Assembly (NCBI RefSeq): GCF_004684205.1
Contig: NZ_SRIO01000004.1
Coordinates: forward strand, 153,101-217,100
Length of the DNA stretch: 64,000 nucleotides
DNA from: Candidatus Macondimonas diazotrophica
Lineage (GTDB): Bacteria > Pseudomonadota > Gammaproteobacteria > UBA5335
Direction: 5' to 3'
The notes under the pieces are model-generated. The model was given only the letters and a program-made list of their open reading frames with translations, made no database searches and was not told the origin of the DNA. Below, in pieces: positions 7,822 through 18,630 of this stretch. Both the position numbers and the translations under genes were made by a program. Position 1 is the stretch's first letter, and each line of letters begins with the position of its first letter.

Positions 7822-10800
7822 ATGAACGTCCAGCCCGATGCGTTTCCGGAGCGTTTTCACCCCGCGCTTCGGTGCTGGTTTACTCAGGCCATCGGAACGC
7901 CCACGGCGATACAGGCCGCGGCGTGGCCACGCATCGCCGCCGGTTGCGACACCCTCATCAGTGCCCCGACCGGCTCGGGCAAGACGCTGACCGCCTTTCT
8001 GGCAGCGATCGACACGCTGGTGCGCGAAGCACTGGCGGACGGACTACCCGACGAGACCCGCGTGCTCTATGTCTCGCCGCTGCGCGCGCTGTCCAATGAC
8101 ATCGACAAGAACTTGCAGCCGCCGCTGGCCGGTATTGCCGATCTGCTGCGTGCCGGGGGGAGTCCCGAGGTCGCGATCCGGACTTGGGTGCGCACCGGCG
8201 ACACGCCGGCCGGCGAGCGTCAGCGCATGGTTCGCACCCCGCCGCACATCGTCGTGACCACACCCGAGTCACTCTATCTGCTGCTGACCAGCGCGTCCGG
8301 CAGGCGCATGCTGCGCACGGTGCGGACGGTCATCGTCGATGAGATCCATGCACTGGCCGGCACCAAGCGCGGCGCACATCTCGCCCTGTCGCTGGCGCGG
8401 CTCGACGCCCTGACGGGCCAGCGCGCGCAGCGCGTCGGCCTTTCTGCCACCGCGCAGCCGCTCACTGCCGTCGCGGCGTTCCTGACGGGCCGCGCCACCG
8501 GGTGCGCGATCGTGGATGCGGGTCATCGCCGGCAGTGGGACCTGGCCTTGGAGTTGCCGGATGCACCACTCGAAGCGGTCATGTCGAACGAGGTCTGGGA
8601 CGAACTCTACGACCGCCTGGCGCAGCGCGCGCTGGCCCATCGCACCACGCTGGTTTTCGTCAACACGCGGCGGCAGTGCGAGCGTCTGGCGCGCCAACTG
8701 GCCGATCGGCTGGGCCGCGATCAGGTCGCCGCCCATCACGGCAGCCTGGCACGCGAGCATCGTCTGGCCGCCGAGACGCGCCTGAAGGCCGGGACCCTGC
8801 GCGTGCTGGTGGCGACGGCGTCGCTTGAACTCGGCATCGACATCGGCGAGATCGATCTCGTCTGCCAGATGGGCTCGCCGCGCAGCATCAACGCGCTGCT
8901 GCAGCGCGTCGGCCGTTCCGGCCACGGGGTGGGGCGCACCCCAAAGGGCCGGCTGTTTCCGCTGAGCCGGGATGACCTGCTCGAATGCACGGCGCTGCTG
9001 CGTGCGGTGCGCGACGGCGCGCTCGACCGGCTGTCGATTCCGCCCGGGGCGCTGGACGTGCTGGCACAGCAGATGGTGGCGGAGGTGGCTGCGCGTGGTG
9101 AGATCACCGAGGCGGCGCTGTGGACGCAGCTCGCGGCCGCCTGGCCGTACCGGGCGCTCGATCGAGCGACGTTCGATCAGCTCGCCGAGTTTCTCGCCAA
9201 CGGGGTGGACACCCGGCGCGGCCGACGCGGCGCGCACCTGTTTCGCGATCACGTCAGCGGGATGTTGCGGCCGCGCCGCGGCGCGCGCCTGAGCGCCCTG
9301 CTGAACGGCGGCGCTATCCCCGATCTGTTCGACTATGACGTCATGCTCCAGCCCGAGGGGGTGCGCGTCGGCACGGTGAACGAAGACTTTGCCTTCGAAA
9401 GCATGGCGGGCGACATCTTCCAGCTCGGCAATCGCGCCTACCGCATCCTGCGTGTGGAGACCGACCGGGTGCAGGTCAGCGATGCCGGAGCGGTGCCACC
9501 GGGCATTCCATTCTGGCTGGGCGAGGCGCCGGGTCGGAGCGATGCCTTGTCCGAGGCCGTTTCGGATTTGAACGCGGCGACCCAGACGGCGCTGGCCGCG
9601 GGCGGGGTCGAAGCAGCGCGGACCCTCTTGGCGCGCGACTATGCACTGTCCCTGCCGGCAGCCGATCAACTGGCGCAATACCTCGGCGCGGCGCATGCGG
9701 CCCTGGGCGCGCTGCCGACCCATGATCACCTGATTCTGGAACGCTTTGTCGACGAGGTGGGCGATCCGCATCTCGTCATCCACAGTCCCTTGGGCGCCCG
9801 CGTCAACCGCGCCTTCGGACTCGCGTTGCGCAAACGCTTCTGTCGCCAGTTCAATTTCGAGCTGCAGGCCGCGGCGCTGGAAGACAGTTTGCTGCTGTCG
9901 CTGGGACCGACGCACCAGTTCGCGTTGCTCGATGTGCCACGGTATCTGCATTCACGTACAGCGCGCGGCGTACTCGTCCAGGCGCTGCTGGATGCACCGT
10001 TCTTTCCGGCGCGCTGGCGCTGGGTGGCTACCACCGCGCTGGCTATCGCACGCCGCCAAGGCAGCCGGCGGCGGCCACCCCAATTTCAGCGACAGGACGC
10101 CGAGGATCTCATTGCGCTGATCTTTCCCGATCAGCTGGCCTGTCTGGAGAACATCCAGGGGGAGCGCGAGATTCCCGATCATCCACTGGTTCGGCAGGCC
10201 TTGCGGGATTGCCTGGATGAAGTCATGGATGCAGACGGACTGGAGCGCTTGCTGAAAGGCCTCGAATCCGGCGCCGTCCAGGTGAGCGGGCGCGATCTCC
10301 CCGGGCCGTCTCCCTTGGCTGAGGCGGTGATCAACGCCAAGCCCTATGCGTTTTTGGATGATGGCGAGGCCGAGGAACGGCGCACGCGCGCCATTTCCAC
10401 CCGCAGTGCAGCCTGGGCCGAGGCTGCCGTGCCGAACGTGTTCGACGCGGCCGTGGTTGCGGCCGTTCGGGATCAGATCCGGCCTGCGCCGCGGGACGCC
10501 GAGGAACTGCTTGATGCGCTCGAGGTCTGCGGTTTTCTCACCGCCCAAGAGGGCGCTGCTGCTCATCTTGAGGCTGGAACGTGGTTCGACGCCCTGTGCC
10601 AGGCCGGGCGGGCGCAAGCCGTCAACCCGGGGCCCGGCGTCGCGCTGTGGGTGGCGCGGGAACGGCTGGCCGAAGTGCGGTCCGCCAGCCAGGCGTCCGA
10701 GGGATCAACCAAGCGCGCCGCGGCCGCCCTGCAACGCATCCTGCTCGACCGCCTGGCAAGCTGCGGTCCCCTGAGCGCTGCCGAACTCGCCGAGTCTTTG

Positions 10801-12060
10801 GCGATCGCGTCGGCGGCGGTGGAATCGGCGCTCGAAGCCTTGGCCGCACGGGGTGAAGTCATGGCCGGGCGCTTTACCACGCTGGAGTCGTCACAGTGGT
10901 GCGAACGGCGTGTCCTGGCGCGCTTGCAACGCGCCAGCCTGCAGCGGCAGCGCGCGCAGCAGGAGGCCGTCGGCGCGGCCGATTTCCAGCGGTTTCTGTT
11001 TCAATGGCAGGGCCTGGATGCACCGCCTCAGGGCCCGGATGCCTTGTGTGCGGCACTGGACCATCTGGCCGGCTGGTCGGCGCCCGCACCGGTCTGGGAA
11101 CGCGAGCTCCTGCCGGCCCGCGTCAAGGGGTTTGCCCCGACGGATCTCGATGCTGTGCTGGCGCAGGGCCGCTACCTCTGGTTGCGTCTGTCGCCACCGG
11201 TGGGTTCCGATACGGCTGACCGGCCGCGCTTTCGCGGGGGCAGCCTGGGCCAGATTCCGCTGACCCTGATTCCGCGCGGACAATGGCGCACGTGGCGCGC
11301 CGTTGCACCGATGCCCGATCCGGCTGCGATACCGCTGTCCGGCACTGCACAGACGATCCTGGCCGCACTGGATACCGGCGGCGCGCTTTTTCACGAAGAA
11401 CTGGTCGCCGAATGCGGCATGCTCCCGAGCCATGTCGATCTGGCGCTGACCGAACTCGTGGGGTGGGGCTTGATCACGGCGGACGGCTTTGCTGCGTTCC
11501 GTCGATCGTCGCATGGGGGCACACGCCGGCGCGGGTTTGGTGGTGGACGGCGTGCCACGCGCGCGAGCGCATTGGCGCAGGCCGGGCGCTGGTCACGGTT
11601 GCGGCCGCTCGCGGCAACCGCGGGCACCCCGGTGCGTTTCCCGACGCATACGCTCGAGACCCTGGAGGCCATCGCCCGAACCCTGCTGCGCCGCTACGGG
11701 GTGGTGTTCAAGGCGCTGATCGCGCGGGAGGCGCCGTTGCCGCCCTGGCGTGAACTGCTGTACGTGTTCTGGCGCCTGGAAGCGCAGGGCGAGGTGCTGG
11801 GCGGACGCTTCGTCGCGGGCTTTTCCGGCGAGCAGTTCGCACGGCCCGAGGCGGTTGGGCTGCTGCGCACGCTGGCGCGGCAACCCGGGCGGGGCGAGCC
11901 GCGGATACTGTCTGCCGCCGATCCCTTGAACCTTGCCGGCATTCTCACGCCCGGCGAGCGTGTTCCGGCTTTTCCGGGGCGGCATGTGTATTACCGCGAT
12001 GGGCAGGTCGATCCATCGGGTGAAGCCGCCGGATCGTTGCACCGGGCGCCGGGATCATAG
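7822..12060 (+). CDS. lhr: Lhr-family ATP-dependent DNA helicase
   Basis: This is a 1412-residue superfamily 2 helicase. Walker A (SAPTGSGKT) lies at residues 48-55, the DEIH box at 173-176 and motif III at GLSATAQPL. Motifs V and VI lie in the stretches [17 protein letters not shown] and [12 protein letters not shown] winged-helix and Lhr-core region follows, then the long C-terminal extension found in full-length bacterial Lhr (about 1500 residues in E. coli). Family members translocate 3'-5' on single-stranded DNA and unwind RNA-DNA hybrids, with a probable role in repair. The ATG at 7822 is the first good start after the divergent ttcA. The open frame extends upstream but lies antisense to ttcA. 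Confidence 0.9.
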   Translation: MNVQPDAFPERFHPALRCWFTQAIGTPTAIQAAAWPRIAAGCDTLISAPTGSGKTLTAFLAAIDTLVREALADGLPDETRVLYVSPLRALSNDIDKNLQPPLAGIADLLRAGGSPEVAIRTWVRTGDTPAGERQRMVRTPPHIVVTTPESLYLLLTSASGRRMLRTVRTVIVDEIHALAGTKRGAHLALSLARLDALTGQRAQRVGLSATAQPLTAVAAFLTGRATGCAIVDAGHRRQWDLALELPDAPLEAVMSNEVWDELYDRLAQRALAHRTTLVFVNTRRQCERLARQLADRLGRDQVAAHHGSLAREHRLAAETRLKAGTLRVLVATASLELGIDIGEIDLVCQMGSPRSINALLQRVGRSGHGVGRTPKGRLFPLSRDDLLECTALLRAVRDGALDRLSIPPGALDVLAQQMVAEVAARGEITEAALWTQLAAAWPYRALDRATFDQLAEFLANGVDTRRGRRGAHLFRDHVSGMLRPRRGARLSALLNGGAIPDLFDYDVMLQPEGVRVGTVNEDFAFESMAGDIFQLGNRAYRILRVETDRVQVSDAGAVPPGIPFWLGEAPGRSDALSEAVSDLNAATQTALAAGGVEAARTLLARDYALSLPAADQLAQYLGAAHAALGALPTHDHLILERFVDEVGDPHLVIHSPLGARVNRAFGLALRKRFCRQFNFELQAAALEDSLLLSLGPTHQFALLDVPRYLHSRTARGVLVQALLDAPFFPARWRWVATTALAIARRQGSRRRPPQFQRQDAEDLIALIFPDQLACLENIQGEREIPDHPLVRQALRDCLDEVMDADGLERLLKGLESGAVQVSGRDLPGPSPLAEAVINAKPYAFLDDGEAEERRTRAISTRSAAWAEAAVPNVFDAAVVAAVRDQIRPAPRDAEELLDALEVCGFLTAQEGAAAHLEAGTWFDALCQAGRAQAVNPGPGVALWVARERLAEVRSASQASEGSTKRAAAALQRILLDRLASCGPLSAAELAESLAIASAAVESALEALAARGEVMAGRFTTLESSQWCERRVLARLQRASLQRQRAQQEAVGAADFQRFLFQWQGLDAPPQGPDALCAALDHLAGWSAPAPVWERELLPARVKGFAPTDLDAVLAQGRYLWLRLSPPVGSDTADRPRFRGGSLGQIPLTLIPRGQWRTWRAVAPMPDPAAIPLSGTAQTILAALDTGGALFHEELVAECGMLPSHVDLALTELVGWGLITADGFAAFRRSSHGGTRRRGFGGGRRATRASALAQAGRWSRLRPLAATAGTPVRFPTHTLETLEAIARTLLRRYGVVFKALIAREAPLPPWRELLYVFWRLEAQGEVLGGRFVAGFSGEQFARPEAVGLLRTLARQPGRGEPRILSAADPLNLAGILTPGERVPAFPGRHVYYRDGQVDPSGEAAGSLHRAPGS

Positions 12061-12079
12061 CGCCGATCCCGGCGCCCGG
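12042..12079. terminator. Perfect 15-bp inverted repeat at the lhr stop codon
   Basis: Arms 12042-12056 and 12065-12079 are perfectly complementary, with an 8-nt loop that contains the lhr stop codon (TAG, 12058-12060). The element lies between convergent genes (lhr and the hypothetical protein), where a bidirectional terminator would be expected. No U-tract follows on either strand. The stem is almost entirely G and C. Confidence 0.5.
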
Positions 12080-12101
12080 CGACTGAGCGAGCGCGGAGGG
12101 A

Positions 12102-12554
12102 TCAGGGCGAGATTTCTTCGTGAACGGCGCGCACCATCCGAACCCGGAAATACTGCGCAAGATCGAGATCGGCCTCGAGCGTCACAACGGCAACTTCTTC
12201 CCGGGCAAGCAGGTCTTCCAATCCACCCATATTCTTGACGGCCTGGAACTCGACATCGACGGTGGTACTTTCCTCGCCGGGCAGATGGCTGTCTGAAAAC
12301 GAGAAGGTCGCTACTTCAACAGGTTCGCCGTTTTGCAACGGTGTGGCGAATTCGGTGCCGCGTACCGTCAGCCGGAGGTTGGTGAAGACGATCTGGGCCA
12401 GGTGGGGCCCCAAGGCTGCCGATGCATCGTTCCATAACTGGAAGCGCACTGTGAAGGTTTCACCGACATTGACCGCATCACCGTCCTGATGCGCGAGATA
12501 ATTGGTCAGGCGCAGCTCATTGCGGATGGCCTGGTAGAACTTTTCAAGGTCCAT
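12102..12554 (-). CDS. Hypothetical protein, beta-sandwich-like
   Basis: The 150-residue protein has no signal peptide or membrane segment. After a short helix (MDLEKFYQAIRNEL) the sequence alternates like a CARDB or immunoglobulin-like beta sandwich. Examples are VNVGETFTVRFQLWND, IVFTNLRLTVRGTEF and ESTTVDVEFQAVKNM. It ends in an acidic helix and strand. The ATG at 12554 is preceded by GAGGAG. I do not recognise a named family, and the fold comment is inference from residue pattern alone. It lies downstream of mdh on the same strand, with the mdh terminator between them, so it is probably expressed separately. Confidence 0.65.
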   Translation of the reverse strand: MDLEKFYQAIRNELRLTNYLAHQDGDAVNVGETFTVRFQLWNDASAALGPHLAQIVFTNLRLTVRGTEFATPLQNGEPVEVATFSFSDSHLPGEESTTVDVEFQAVKNMGGLEDLLAREEVAVVTLEADLDLAQYFRVRMVRAVHEEISP

Positions 12555-12776
12555 CGTGTTCTCCTCTGTATGGTCAGGCATCGCAGGCGTGGCGGAGCGC
12601 CGATCGCATCGCAGCCGTGGGCGATGTGCTGGATCCGGCGACCCGTTCGCCGTCTGCAGATGATGTTCACATCCAGAGCCGTCCCCTGGCATGATCCGCG
12701 TCAAGATGCCCGGTCGCTATGAGAATGCGCTCCGGCCGCCGGTGCGGCTACCGTTTGCTGCACAGGGGCACACCAC

Positions 12777-12803
12777 AAAAAACGCCGAGGAGTCCCCGGC
12801 GTT
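12777..12803 (-). terminator. Intrinsic terminator of mdh
   Basis: Read on the minus strand, a 7-bp stem (12797-12803 with 12781-12787) closes a 9-nt loop. The final TT of the stem runs on into four more T (12777-12780), giving a six-base T-run. It starts about 30 bp after the mdh stop codon. Confidence 0.75.
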
Positions 12804-12833
12804 GATTTCAGAAACCGAGCGGGTCGGATGTCG

Positions 12834-13811
12834 TCACAACAAGGCGGCGACGCCGTCGCGTTCCTCTTTCAGCTCCTGATAGGTTGCATCCATGCGCTCG
12901 CGGCTGAAACCGTTGATTTCGAGGCCCTGAACGATCTCGTATTGCCCGTTCTTGCAGATCACGGGGTAGGAGTACACCACGCCTTCGGGAATGCCATAGC
13001 TGCCATCGGAGGGGATGCCCATGCTGACCCAGTCGCCTTCGGCGCTGCCCAGCGCCCAGGTGCGCATGTGGTCGATCGCGGCGGACGCGGCCGATGCGGC
13101 CGACGACGAGCCGCGGGCCTTGATGATGGCGGCACCGCGCTGCTGCACGATCGGGATGAATTCATCGGCATACCAGCCCATGTCGACCTGCTCCAGTGCG
13201 GCCTTTCCGCCGACGGTGGTGTGGTGCAGGTCCGGATACTGGGTGGAGGAATGGTTGCCCCAGATTGTCACCCGGCGCACGTCGTTCACGTGCTTGCCCA
13301 GCTTGGCGGCGATCTGATACAACGCGCGATTGTGGTCCAGCCGGGTCATGGCGGTGAACTGGCGCCGGTCCAGGCTCTTGGCGTTGCTGGCGGCGATCAG
13401 GGCGTTGGTGTTGGCCGGGTTGCCGACCACCAGCACACGGATATCGCGGCTGGCGTGCTGATCCATGGCCTTGCCCTGGACCGAGAAAATCTGCGCATTG
13501 GCTTCCAGAAGATCCTTGCGCTCCATGCCCGGGCCGCGGGGGCGGGCACCGACCAACAGCGCATAATCGGCGTCCTTGAAGGCTTCCTCGGGTCGATCGG
13601 TGGCGATCACGTCGGTCAGCAGCGGAAACGCACAGTCGTTCAGCTCCATGACCACGCCTTTCAGCGCTTCCTGAGCTTGCGGGACTTCCAGAAGCTGCAG
13701 GATCACGGGCTGATCGGGGCCCAGCATGGCGCCCGAGGCGATGCGGAAGTTCAGTGCGTAACCGATCTGGCCAGCGGCGCCGGTTACTGCGACGCGTACA
13801 GGTTTTTTCAT
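12834..13811 (-). CDS. mdh: Malate dehydrogenase
   Basis: The 325-residue enzyme belongs to the cytosolic-type malate dehydrogenase branch found in many proteobacteria. It oxidises malate to oxaloacetate with NAD+ in the TCA cycle. The nucleotide-binding loop is [12 protein letters not shown]. The substrate-binding arginines lie in [15 protein letters not shown], the next conserved part is VGNPANTNA, and the catalytic His is in [12 protein letters not shown]. The ATG at 13811 places the Rossmann strand at residue 4, and a GGAG site lies upstream. It is monocistronic with its own terminator. Confidence 0.95.
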   Translation of the reverse strand: MKKPVRVAVTGAAGQIGYALNFRIASGAMLGPDQPVILQLLEVPQAQEALKGVVMELNDCAFPLLTDVIATDRPEEAFKDADYALLVGARPRGPGMERKDLLEANAQIFSVQGKAMDQHASRDIRVLVVGNPANTNALIAASNAKSLDRRQFTAMTRLDHNRALYQIAAKLGKHVNDVRRVTIWGNHSSTQYPDLHHTTVGGKAALEQVDMGWYADEFIPIVQQRGAAIIKARGSSSAASAASAAIDHMRTWALGSAEGDWVSMGIPSDGSYGIPEGVVYSYPVICKNGQYEIVQGLEINGFSRERMDATYQELKEERDGVAALL

Positions 13812-13908
13812 GGAAGACTCCGTAGGGTTCGCGGATACCAGTGTATTCACCGGCGTCGATCAAAAACGTTCCGGCACAGGCCGTAAAAGGCGGCTAGTGT
13901 AACAAAAT

Positions 13909-14280
13909 TCAGGTGGGCGACATGGAGACGACCGGCTCGAACAAGCCCAGAACCGTCCCATCGGGCGCCCGGATCCGCGCGTAGCGGCCATAATCCGGGA
14001 TATCCACCGCTGTCTGCGCGATCGCACCGCCCAGCGCGGGCACACGCACCAGGACCTCATCGAGATTCTCGATGGCGATGAACGCCTGTTGTGTTTCGCC
14101 TGCCGGCCGGTCGGAGACCTGAAGCAGGCCGATCCTCGGGCCGTGTTCAGGGCTCGTCTCCCGATAGCGTTGCCCATGGTGGATGAAGGTCCAGCCGAAC
14201 AGTTCACCCAGGAAGGTGGACACTGCCGTGGCATCCCGGCAGTGCCATTCCACGTGCGAGATCCAGGCGCGTGCGGTCAC
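13909..14280 (-). CDS. VOC (glyoxalase/bleomycin resistance) family protein
   Basis: The 123-residue, single-module VOC fold starts with a strand carrying a metal-ligand histidine (WISHVEWHCRD) and ends RIRAPDGTVLGLFEP, the common VOC C-terminal signature. The GTG start at 14280 overlaps the TGA stop of the preceding reductase-like gene (GTGA), which implies translational coupling. The reading frame continues upstream but only inside that gene. Members bind a divalent metal and act on many small substrates, and the substrate here is unknown. Confidence 0.75.
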   Translation of the reverse strand: MTARAWISHVEWHCRDATAVSTFLGELFGWTFIHHGQRYRETSPEHGPRIGLLQVSDRPAGETQQAFIAIENLDEVLVRVPALGGAIAQTAVDIPDYGRYARIRAPDGTVLGLFEPVVSMSPT

Positions 14281-15332
14281 GGCAGGTCGACGCGCGTGGC
14301 GCCTGGGAAGGCAAGGATGAAGTCCGGCCCAAAGCATCCGGCGGGCGTGGCGTAGCCAGGCGGGCATTCGCCGGCGAGCACGCGTTGGGCGATCTCGAGC
14401 GCGGTCCAGGCAGTGAGCGTGTAGGCATTGGGCAAGGTCAGCCGGGCGTGGACGCAATGGCCCGCTGTGTCGCACGCCTCGCCCCAGCAGACCGTCATTT
14501 CGCGTGCCCGGGCTTGGGAGTCCGGCCCGACGAGGGTGCGCTGGATGAGGGCCTGAAGCACTTGCCGGAGCGCCGCAAAGCGCAGCAGACCCTGCAGTCG
14601 CGCCCCACGTCGGATCCACCGGATCGCCGCAGGCGGCAGGATGAGGTAGGTCTCGATATTGGGGATGCCGGTTGTGTGCCAGGCGGTGGCGACATCGCCC
14701 CAGGGGATGGTCATGGCCTCGACTGACTCTTCACCGAGGTCGAGGGTGCGACACTTGTGAGCCAGCGGCACGCGTTGCAGCGCGCCGTCGCGCCGAATCC
14801 AGCCCGCCTCGTGGCCCAGTTCGATGGCTGTTCGGGCGGTACCGCGGGACAGCCGGTTCAGGCCGCGGAAGGCCAATGCCAGATGGCTCGCCTCGGGTAG
14901 TGCGCGTTTGAGATGGGCGGCCAGACAGTCGGTCGGCACCACATCGAATCCGACACCCGGCATCAGCAGGATGCCGGCTTCCCGGGCCGGTCCGTCCAAC
15001 GCCATCAAGGCGTCGAAAACGGGAATTTCACCGGTGATGTCGAGGTAGTGGACCCCGGCTTGCAGGCACGCACGGGCGAGTGGTTCGGCGGTGTGGACGA
15101 AGGGGCCGGCGGCGTTGAGCACCACGCCGACATCGTTTAGATTCGCGGCGACCGTGTGCGGATCATCCAAGTCGAAAATTCGTGCGGCACAACCGTATTC
15201 CGCGGCGATATGACTTACCGCAGCGGCGTTGCGTCCAGCAACGATCAAGGGAACCCCGGCTTCTCGGGCCCGGTCTAAAATCAGTCCAGCGGTATAACCG
15301 TTGGCGCCATAGAGCAGAATATGCGGACTCAT
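14277..15332 (-). CDS. Saccharopine dehydrogenase-like NAD(P)-binding oxidoreductase
   Basis: The 351-residue protein begins with a Rossmann-type loop (ILLYGANGYTAGLI) followed by VIVAGRN-type, VVLNAAGPF and HYLDITGE elements. These are typical of the saccharopine dehydrogenase or trans-acting enoyl reductase-like family. It lacks the domains of a bifunctional lysine-catabolic enzyme. The real substrate in such stand-alone bacterial proteins is usually unknown. A GAGGGAAC site precedes the ATG at 15332. It forms a two-gene operon with the overlapping VOC gene. Confidence 0.78.
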   Translation of the reverse strand: MSPHILLYGANGYTAGLILDRAREAGVPLIVAGRNAAAVSHIAAEYGCAARIFDLDDPHTVAANLNDVGVVLNAAGPFVHTAEPLARACLQAGVHYLDITGEIPVFDALMALDGPAREAGILLMPGVGFDVVPTDCLAAHLKRALPEASHLALAFRGLNRLSRGTARTAIELGHEAGWIRRDGALQRVPLAHKCRTLDLGEESVEAMTIPWGDVATAWHTTGIPNIETYLILPPAAIRWIRRGARLQGLLRFAALRQVLQALIQRTLVGPDSQARAREMTVCWGEACDTAGHCVHARLTLPNAYTLTAWTALEIAQRVLAGECPPGYATPAGCFGPDFILAFPGATRVDLP

Positions 15333-15424
15333 CGGGTTCCCTCGGTGTCCTCGGATGACGTCGGATTGATGTGCGCGACACGGAAGCGTCAAACTGTCGC
15401 GCGTCTTGCAAAGGATAGTGAGAG

Positions 15425-16126
15425 ATGAAGCGCACCATACACTTCTTGATCGGTTGGATCTTCCTTTTGAGCTTGCCGTGGGCGGCGAACGCGGCTGAGT
15501 GGCATCTGGGCAAGGATGCGGACGGTGTTCGGGTCTATTCGCGCGATGCCGCCGACGGAAGCATCGAGGTGAAGGCCGAAACCACGCTCGATGTGCCGCT
15601 CGCCAGCGTCATGGCACTGATCGTCGATTACGACGCTGCGACCCGTTGGCGCAGCGAGATGATCAAATCGATGAAACTGAAAGACCACCCCAATGATCGA
15701 ACCTGGATTCTTCAGGTCCATGCCGAGCCGCCATGGCCGCTGCCTGCCAGCGACAACGTAATCGAAGCCGTGCTCTATGCCGAGCCGGAGCAGGTCGTCT
15801 ACAAGTACAAGGAACGACCGGATCTGCAGCCCCCGGGGACCACCAGTGCCCTCGGCGCCATGAACGGCGAGTGGATCCTGCGTCCGGCGGGTCCGCAACG
15901 GACGAAAGTGATCAGCGTCATGTTCATGAAACCAAGCGTTCCGGTGCCCAACTGGTTGATCAAGCGCATGGTGTACAACACTCCCCATGAGCAGATGCTC
16001 AAGATGGGCAAGGTCGTCCAGGAGCCGCAATATCGACCCGCTGCGGTGTCGCCCAAGCTCAAGGAATTGCTGGCCCCGACCTTGAAGTCAGCCATATCCG
16101 TCGAGCGGAGGGCATCCGCTTCCTGA
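15425..16126 (+). CDS. Exported START-domain protein
   Basis: The 233-residue protein starts with a signal peptide (MKRTIHFLIGWIFLLSLPWA, ending ANAA). The rest resembles bacterial START/SRPBCC lipid-binding modules: DGVRVYSRDAADGSIEVKAE, LIVDYDAATRWRSEM and SVMFMKPSVPVPNWLIKRM. These proteins form a hydrophobic cradle for lipids or other apolar ligands, and the ligand here cannot be told. It is divergent from the saccharopine-like gene and lies upstream of cas3, with a 121-bp gap. I see no reason to link it to the CRISPR locus. Confidence 0.78.
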   Translation: MKRTIHFLIGWIFLLSLPWAANAAEWHLGKDADGVRVYSRDAADGSIEVKAETTLDVPLASVMALIVDYDAATRWRSEMIKSMKLKDHPNDRTWILQVHAEPPWPLPASDNVIEAVLYAEPEQVVYKYKERPDLQPPGTTSALGAMNGEWILRPAGPQRTKVISVMFMKPSVPVPNWLIKRMVYNTPHEQMLKMGKVVQEPQYRPAAVSPKLKELLAPTLKSAISVERRASAS

Positions 16127-16247
16127 CGCGTGTATTGCATCGGAACTCCAGGGTCTAGGGTGGTGGCGGCCATTTCGCAGCGTGAGACTGTAAAGCCGCT
16201 GATCGGCAGGCCGATGATCAAAGGATCACGGCCCACGCAGGCGAACG

Positions 16248-18530
16248 ATGGCAACAGAATGCGGTGCACGTCTCGCGCATATCCATGGGGATTGCTTCGG
16301 TATCCGGGAGCATCTCCTCGATGAGCATCTGCGGGACGTCGCCCGCCGCGCGGCCGACCATGCGGAGGCCTTCGGCGGACAGGATTGGGCGTATCTGGCC
16401 GGTCTGTGGCACGACCTCGGAAAGTATCGGCCGGGATTTCAGCGTTATCTGCGCGCGGCCAGCGGTACCGAGGCTGAGAACGCCCATATCGAGGGCGGCG
16501 CCGGGCGGGTGTCGCACTCCACCGCCGGTGCCTTGCTCGCCTGCGAGCGTTTCGGCACGCCCGGCCGGGTGCTGGCCTATCTGATCGCGAGCCACCATGC
16601 CGGACTGTACGACTGGCATTCCGATTCAAGCAGCCTGGAAATGCGGCTTGGCTCGGACGCCGGTCGTACCGAGCTCGCCGAAGCGTTGGCGGCGGCGGCA
16701 CCGCCAATTCTCGACCATGGCGACTTCGCCCCGGATCTGCGCACCGTGCCAGGCGGTTCGGCTGGCTTCGCGCTGTGGCTGCGGATGCTGTTCTCGGCGC
16801 TGGTGGATGCCGACTTCCTCGACACCGAAGCCTTCATGGATGAAGGCAAGGCCGCCGCGCGCGGCGCCTGGCCGGATTTGGCGACGCTGCGCGGGGCGTT
16901 CGATGCCCACATGGCCCGGCTCGCGGCGGATGCGCAGAACACGCCCGTCAACCGCCTGCGCGCCCGCATCCTCGCCCAGTGCCGCGACAAGGCACCAGAA
17001 AAGCCTGGCATCTTCTCGCTCACCGTGCCCACCGGCGGGGGCAAGACGCTGGCCTCGATGGCCTTCGCGCTCGACCACGCGCTCGCGCACGGCCAGCGGC
17101 GGATCATCTACGTCATCCCCTACACCAGCATCATCGAGCAGACTGCGGACGTGTTCCGCGGCATCTTCGGCGAGGCTGTCGTCGAGCACCATAGCAACGC
17201 CGAATCCGACCCTGGACGCGAGAACCTGCGCAGCCGCCTGGCCTGCGAGAACTGGGATGCACCCATCGTCGTCACCACCAGCGTCCAGTTTTTCGAATCG
17301 CTGTTCGCCGCGCACACCAGCCGCTGCCGTAAGCTGCACAACATCGTGGGTAGCGTGGTGGTGCTCGATGAGGCACAACTGCTGCCGCCAGAGTTTTTGA
17401 AGCCGATCCTCGGCGTGCTGAACCTGCTCACCCGCCACTACGGCGTGACCGTGGTGCTCAGCACCGCCACGCAGCCGGCACTCGCCCGGCAGGAATACTT
17501 CGATCCGCAAAAGAGCATCGCCGGGCTCGATGACGTGCGCGAGTTGATGCAGGGCGGCCCGCATGTCGCAATACCGGACGAGCTGTACCGGGACCTGCAG
17601 CGCGTGCGCGTGCGCCTGCCGGCCAACTGGCAAGCGTGCACCGCGTGGGAGGATCTGGCTGCCGAACTTGTAGCGCACGAAAGCGTCCTGGCGATCGTCA
17701 ATACCCGCCGTCACGCCGCTGTGCTGCACGCCGTGCTGCCCAAGGACACGCTGCACCTGTCGGCGCTGATGTGCGGCGCGCATCGGGCGGACGTCATCGC
17801 CACCATCAAGGCGCGGCTCAAGGCCGGCGACCCTACGCGCGTGGTCAGCACCCAGCTCGTCGAGGCCGGCGTCGATCTCGACTTCCCAGTCGTCTATAGG
17901 GCACTGGCCGGACTCGACTCTATCGCCCAAGCCGCCGGGCGCTGCAACCGCGAAGGCCGGTTGCCGGAGTTAGGCGAAGTGGTGGTGTTCGTGCCGCCCG
18001 ACGCGGCGCCGCCGGGCCTGCTCGCCAAGGGCGAGGGCGCCTGCCGCAGCGTGCTGCACGGCCACGCCGGCGATCCGCTCGACCGCACGCTGTTCGAGCG
18101 CTACTTCCGCCAGCTCTATTACCAGTGCGAGCTGGACAAGCACGGCATCGAGAAGCTGCTCACCGTGGATGGCAAGACGCTGGCGGTGAACTTCCGCACC
18201 GCCGCCGAAAAATTCCGCCTGATCGACGAAGCCGATCAGGCCAGCGTCGTCGTCCTCTACCGCGGGCCGGACGGGCAGGACGCCACCGTTGATCAGCGCC
18301 TCGCGCAACTGCGCCGCGACGGCAGCGCGCGCTGGTTGCTGCGCGCCTTGCAGCGCTACACCGTGAGCATTCCCCAGCGCGACGCCGAGCGTTTGCTGGC
18401 GCAGGGCGATATTGAGGAGTTGCTGCCGGGCCTCTTCGTGCAGGTGAGCGATGTGCTTTACCACCCGGTGCTGGGGCTGTTGACCGGCGATGTTGCGGCA
18501 CCCACAAGCGCGTGGATCGTTGCTGGCTGA
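16248..18530 (+). CDS. cas3: CRISPR-associated helicase/nuclease Cas3 (type I-C)
   Basis: This 760-residue protein joins an N-terminal HD nuclease (LWHDLGKY with HD at residues 55-56, then HSTAGALLA and ASHHAGLYDW) to a superfamily 2 helicase. The helicase has Walker A TVPTGGGKT near residue 260, a DEAQ box near 373 and motif VI in SIAQAAGRCNREGR. Cas3 is recruited by Cascade to target DNA, where it nicks, unwinds and degrades the non-target strand. The order cas3, cas5, cas8, cas7, cas4, cas1, cas2 defines subtype I-C. Downstream, 349 bp with a hairpin separate it from cas5, so the rest of the operon may have its own promoter. Confidence 0.95.
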   Translation: MATECGARLAHIHGDCFGIREHLLDEHLRDVARRAADHAEAFGGQDWAYLAGLWHDLGKYRPGFQRYLRAASGTEAENAHIEGGAGRVSHSTAGALLACERFGTPGRVLAYLIASHHAGLYDWHSDSSSLEMRLGSDAGRTELAEALAAAAPPILDHGDFAPDLRTVPGGSAGFALWLRMLFSALVDADFLDTEAFMDEGKAAARGAWPDLATLRGAFDAHMARLAADAQNTPVNRLRARILAQCRDKAPEKPGIFSLTVPTGGGKTLASMAFALDHALAHGQRRIIYVIPYTSIIEQTADVFRGIFGEAVVEHHSNAESDPGRENLRSRLACENWDAPIVVTTSVQFFESLFAAHTSRCRKLHNIVGSVVVLDEAQLLPPEFLKPILGVLNLLTRHYGVTVVLSTATQPALARQEYFDPQKSIAGLDDVRELMQGGPHVAIPDELYRDLQRVRVRLPANWQACTAWEDLAAELVAHESVLAIVNTRRHAAVLHAVLPKDTLHLSALMCGAHRADVIATIKARLKAGDPTRVVSTQLVEAGVDLDFPVVYRALAGLDSIAQAAGRCNREGRLPELGEVVVFVPPDAAPPGLLAKGEGACRSVLHGHAGDPLDRTLFERYFRQLYYQCELDKHGIEKLLTVDGKTLAVNFRTAAEKFRLIDEADQASVVVLYRGPDGQDATVDQRLAQLRRDGSARWLLRALQRYTVSIPQRDAERLLAQGDIEELLPGLFVQVSDVLYHPVLGLLTGDVAAPTSAWIVAG

Positions 18531-18585
18531 GCCGAGGATGGAAACCAATAGACGAACAGACACGCTATGCGGTCTTTGAAATTGT

Positions 18586-18603
18586 GGGGGGCTTGCGCCC
18601 CCC
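18586..18603. terminator. GC hairpin after cas3
   Basis: A perfect 7-bp stem of six G-C pairs plus one C-G pair (18586-18592 with 18597-18603) closes a 4-nt loop 56 bp after the cas3 stop. There is no T-run after it. It may weaken read-through from cas3 into cas5 or protect the cas3 mRNA end. Confidence 0.4.
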
Positions 18604-18630
18604 ATTAAGAACCGTATTTAGCCGATCTTG

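Noticed and set aside
8269..9951. A 560-codon minus-strand open frame inside lhr
   Set aside because: It overlaps the helicase core in antisense, has shadow-like composition (many Gln, Arg, His) and no recognisable motif.
18534..18546. GGATGGAAAC just after the cas3 stop as another repeat relic
   Set aside because: It matches the repeat's last 10 bases with one mismatch only over this short length and has no stem beside it, so it is likely chance.
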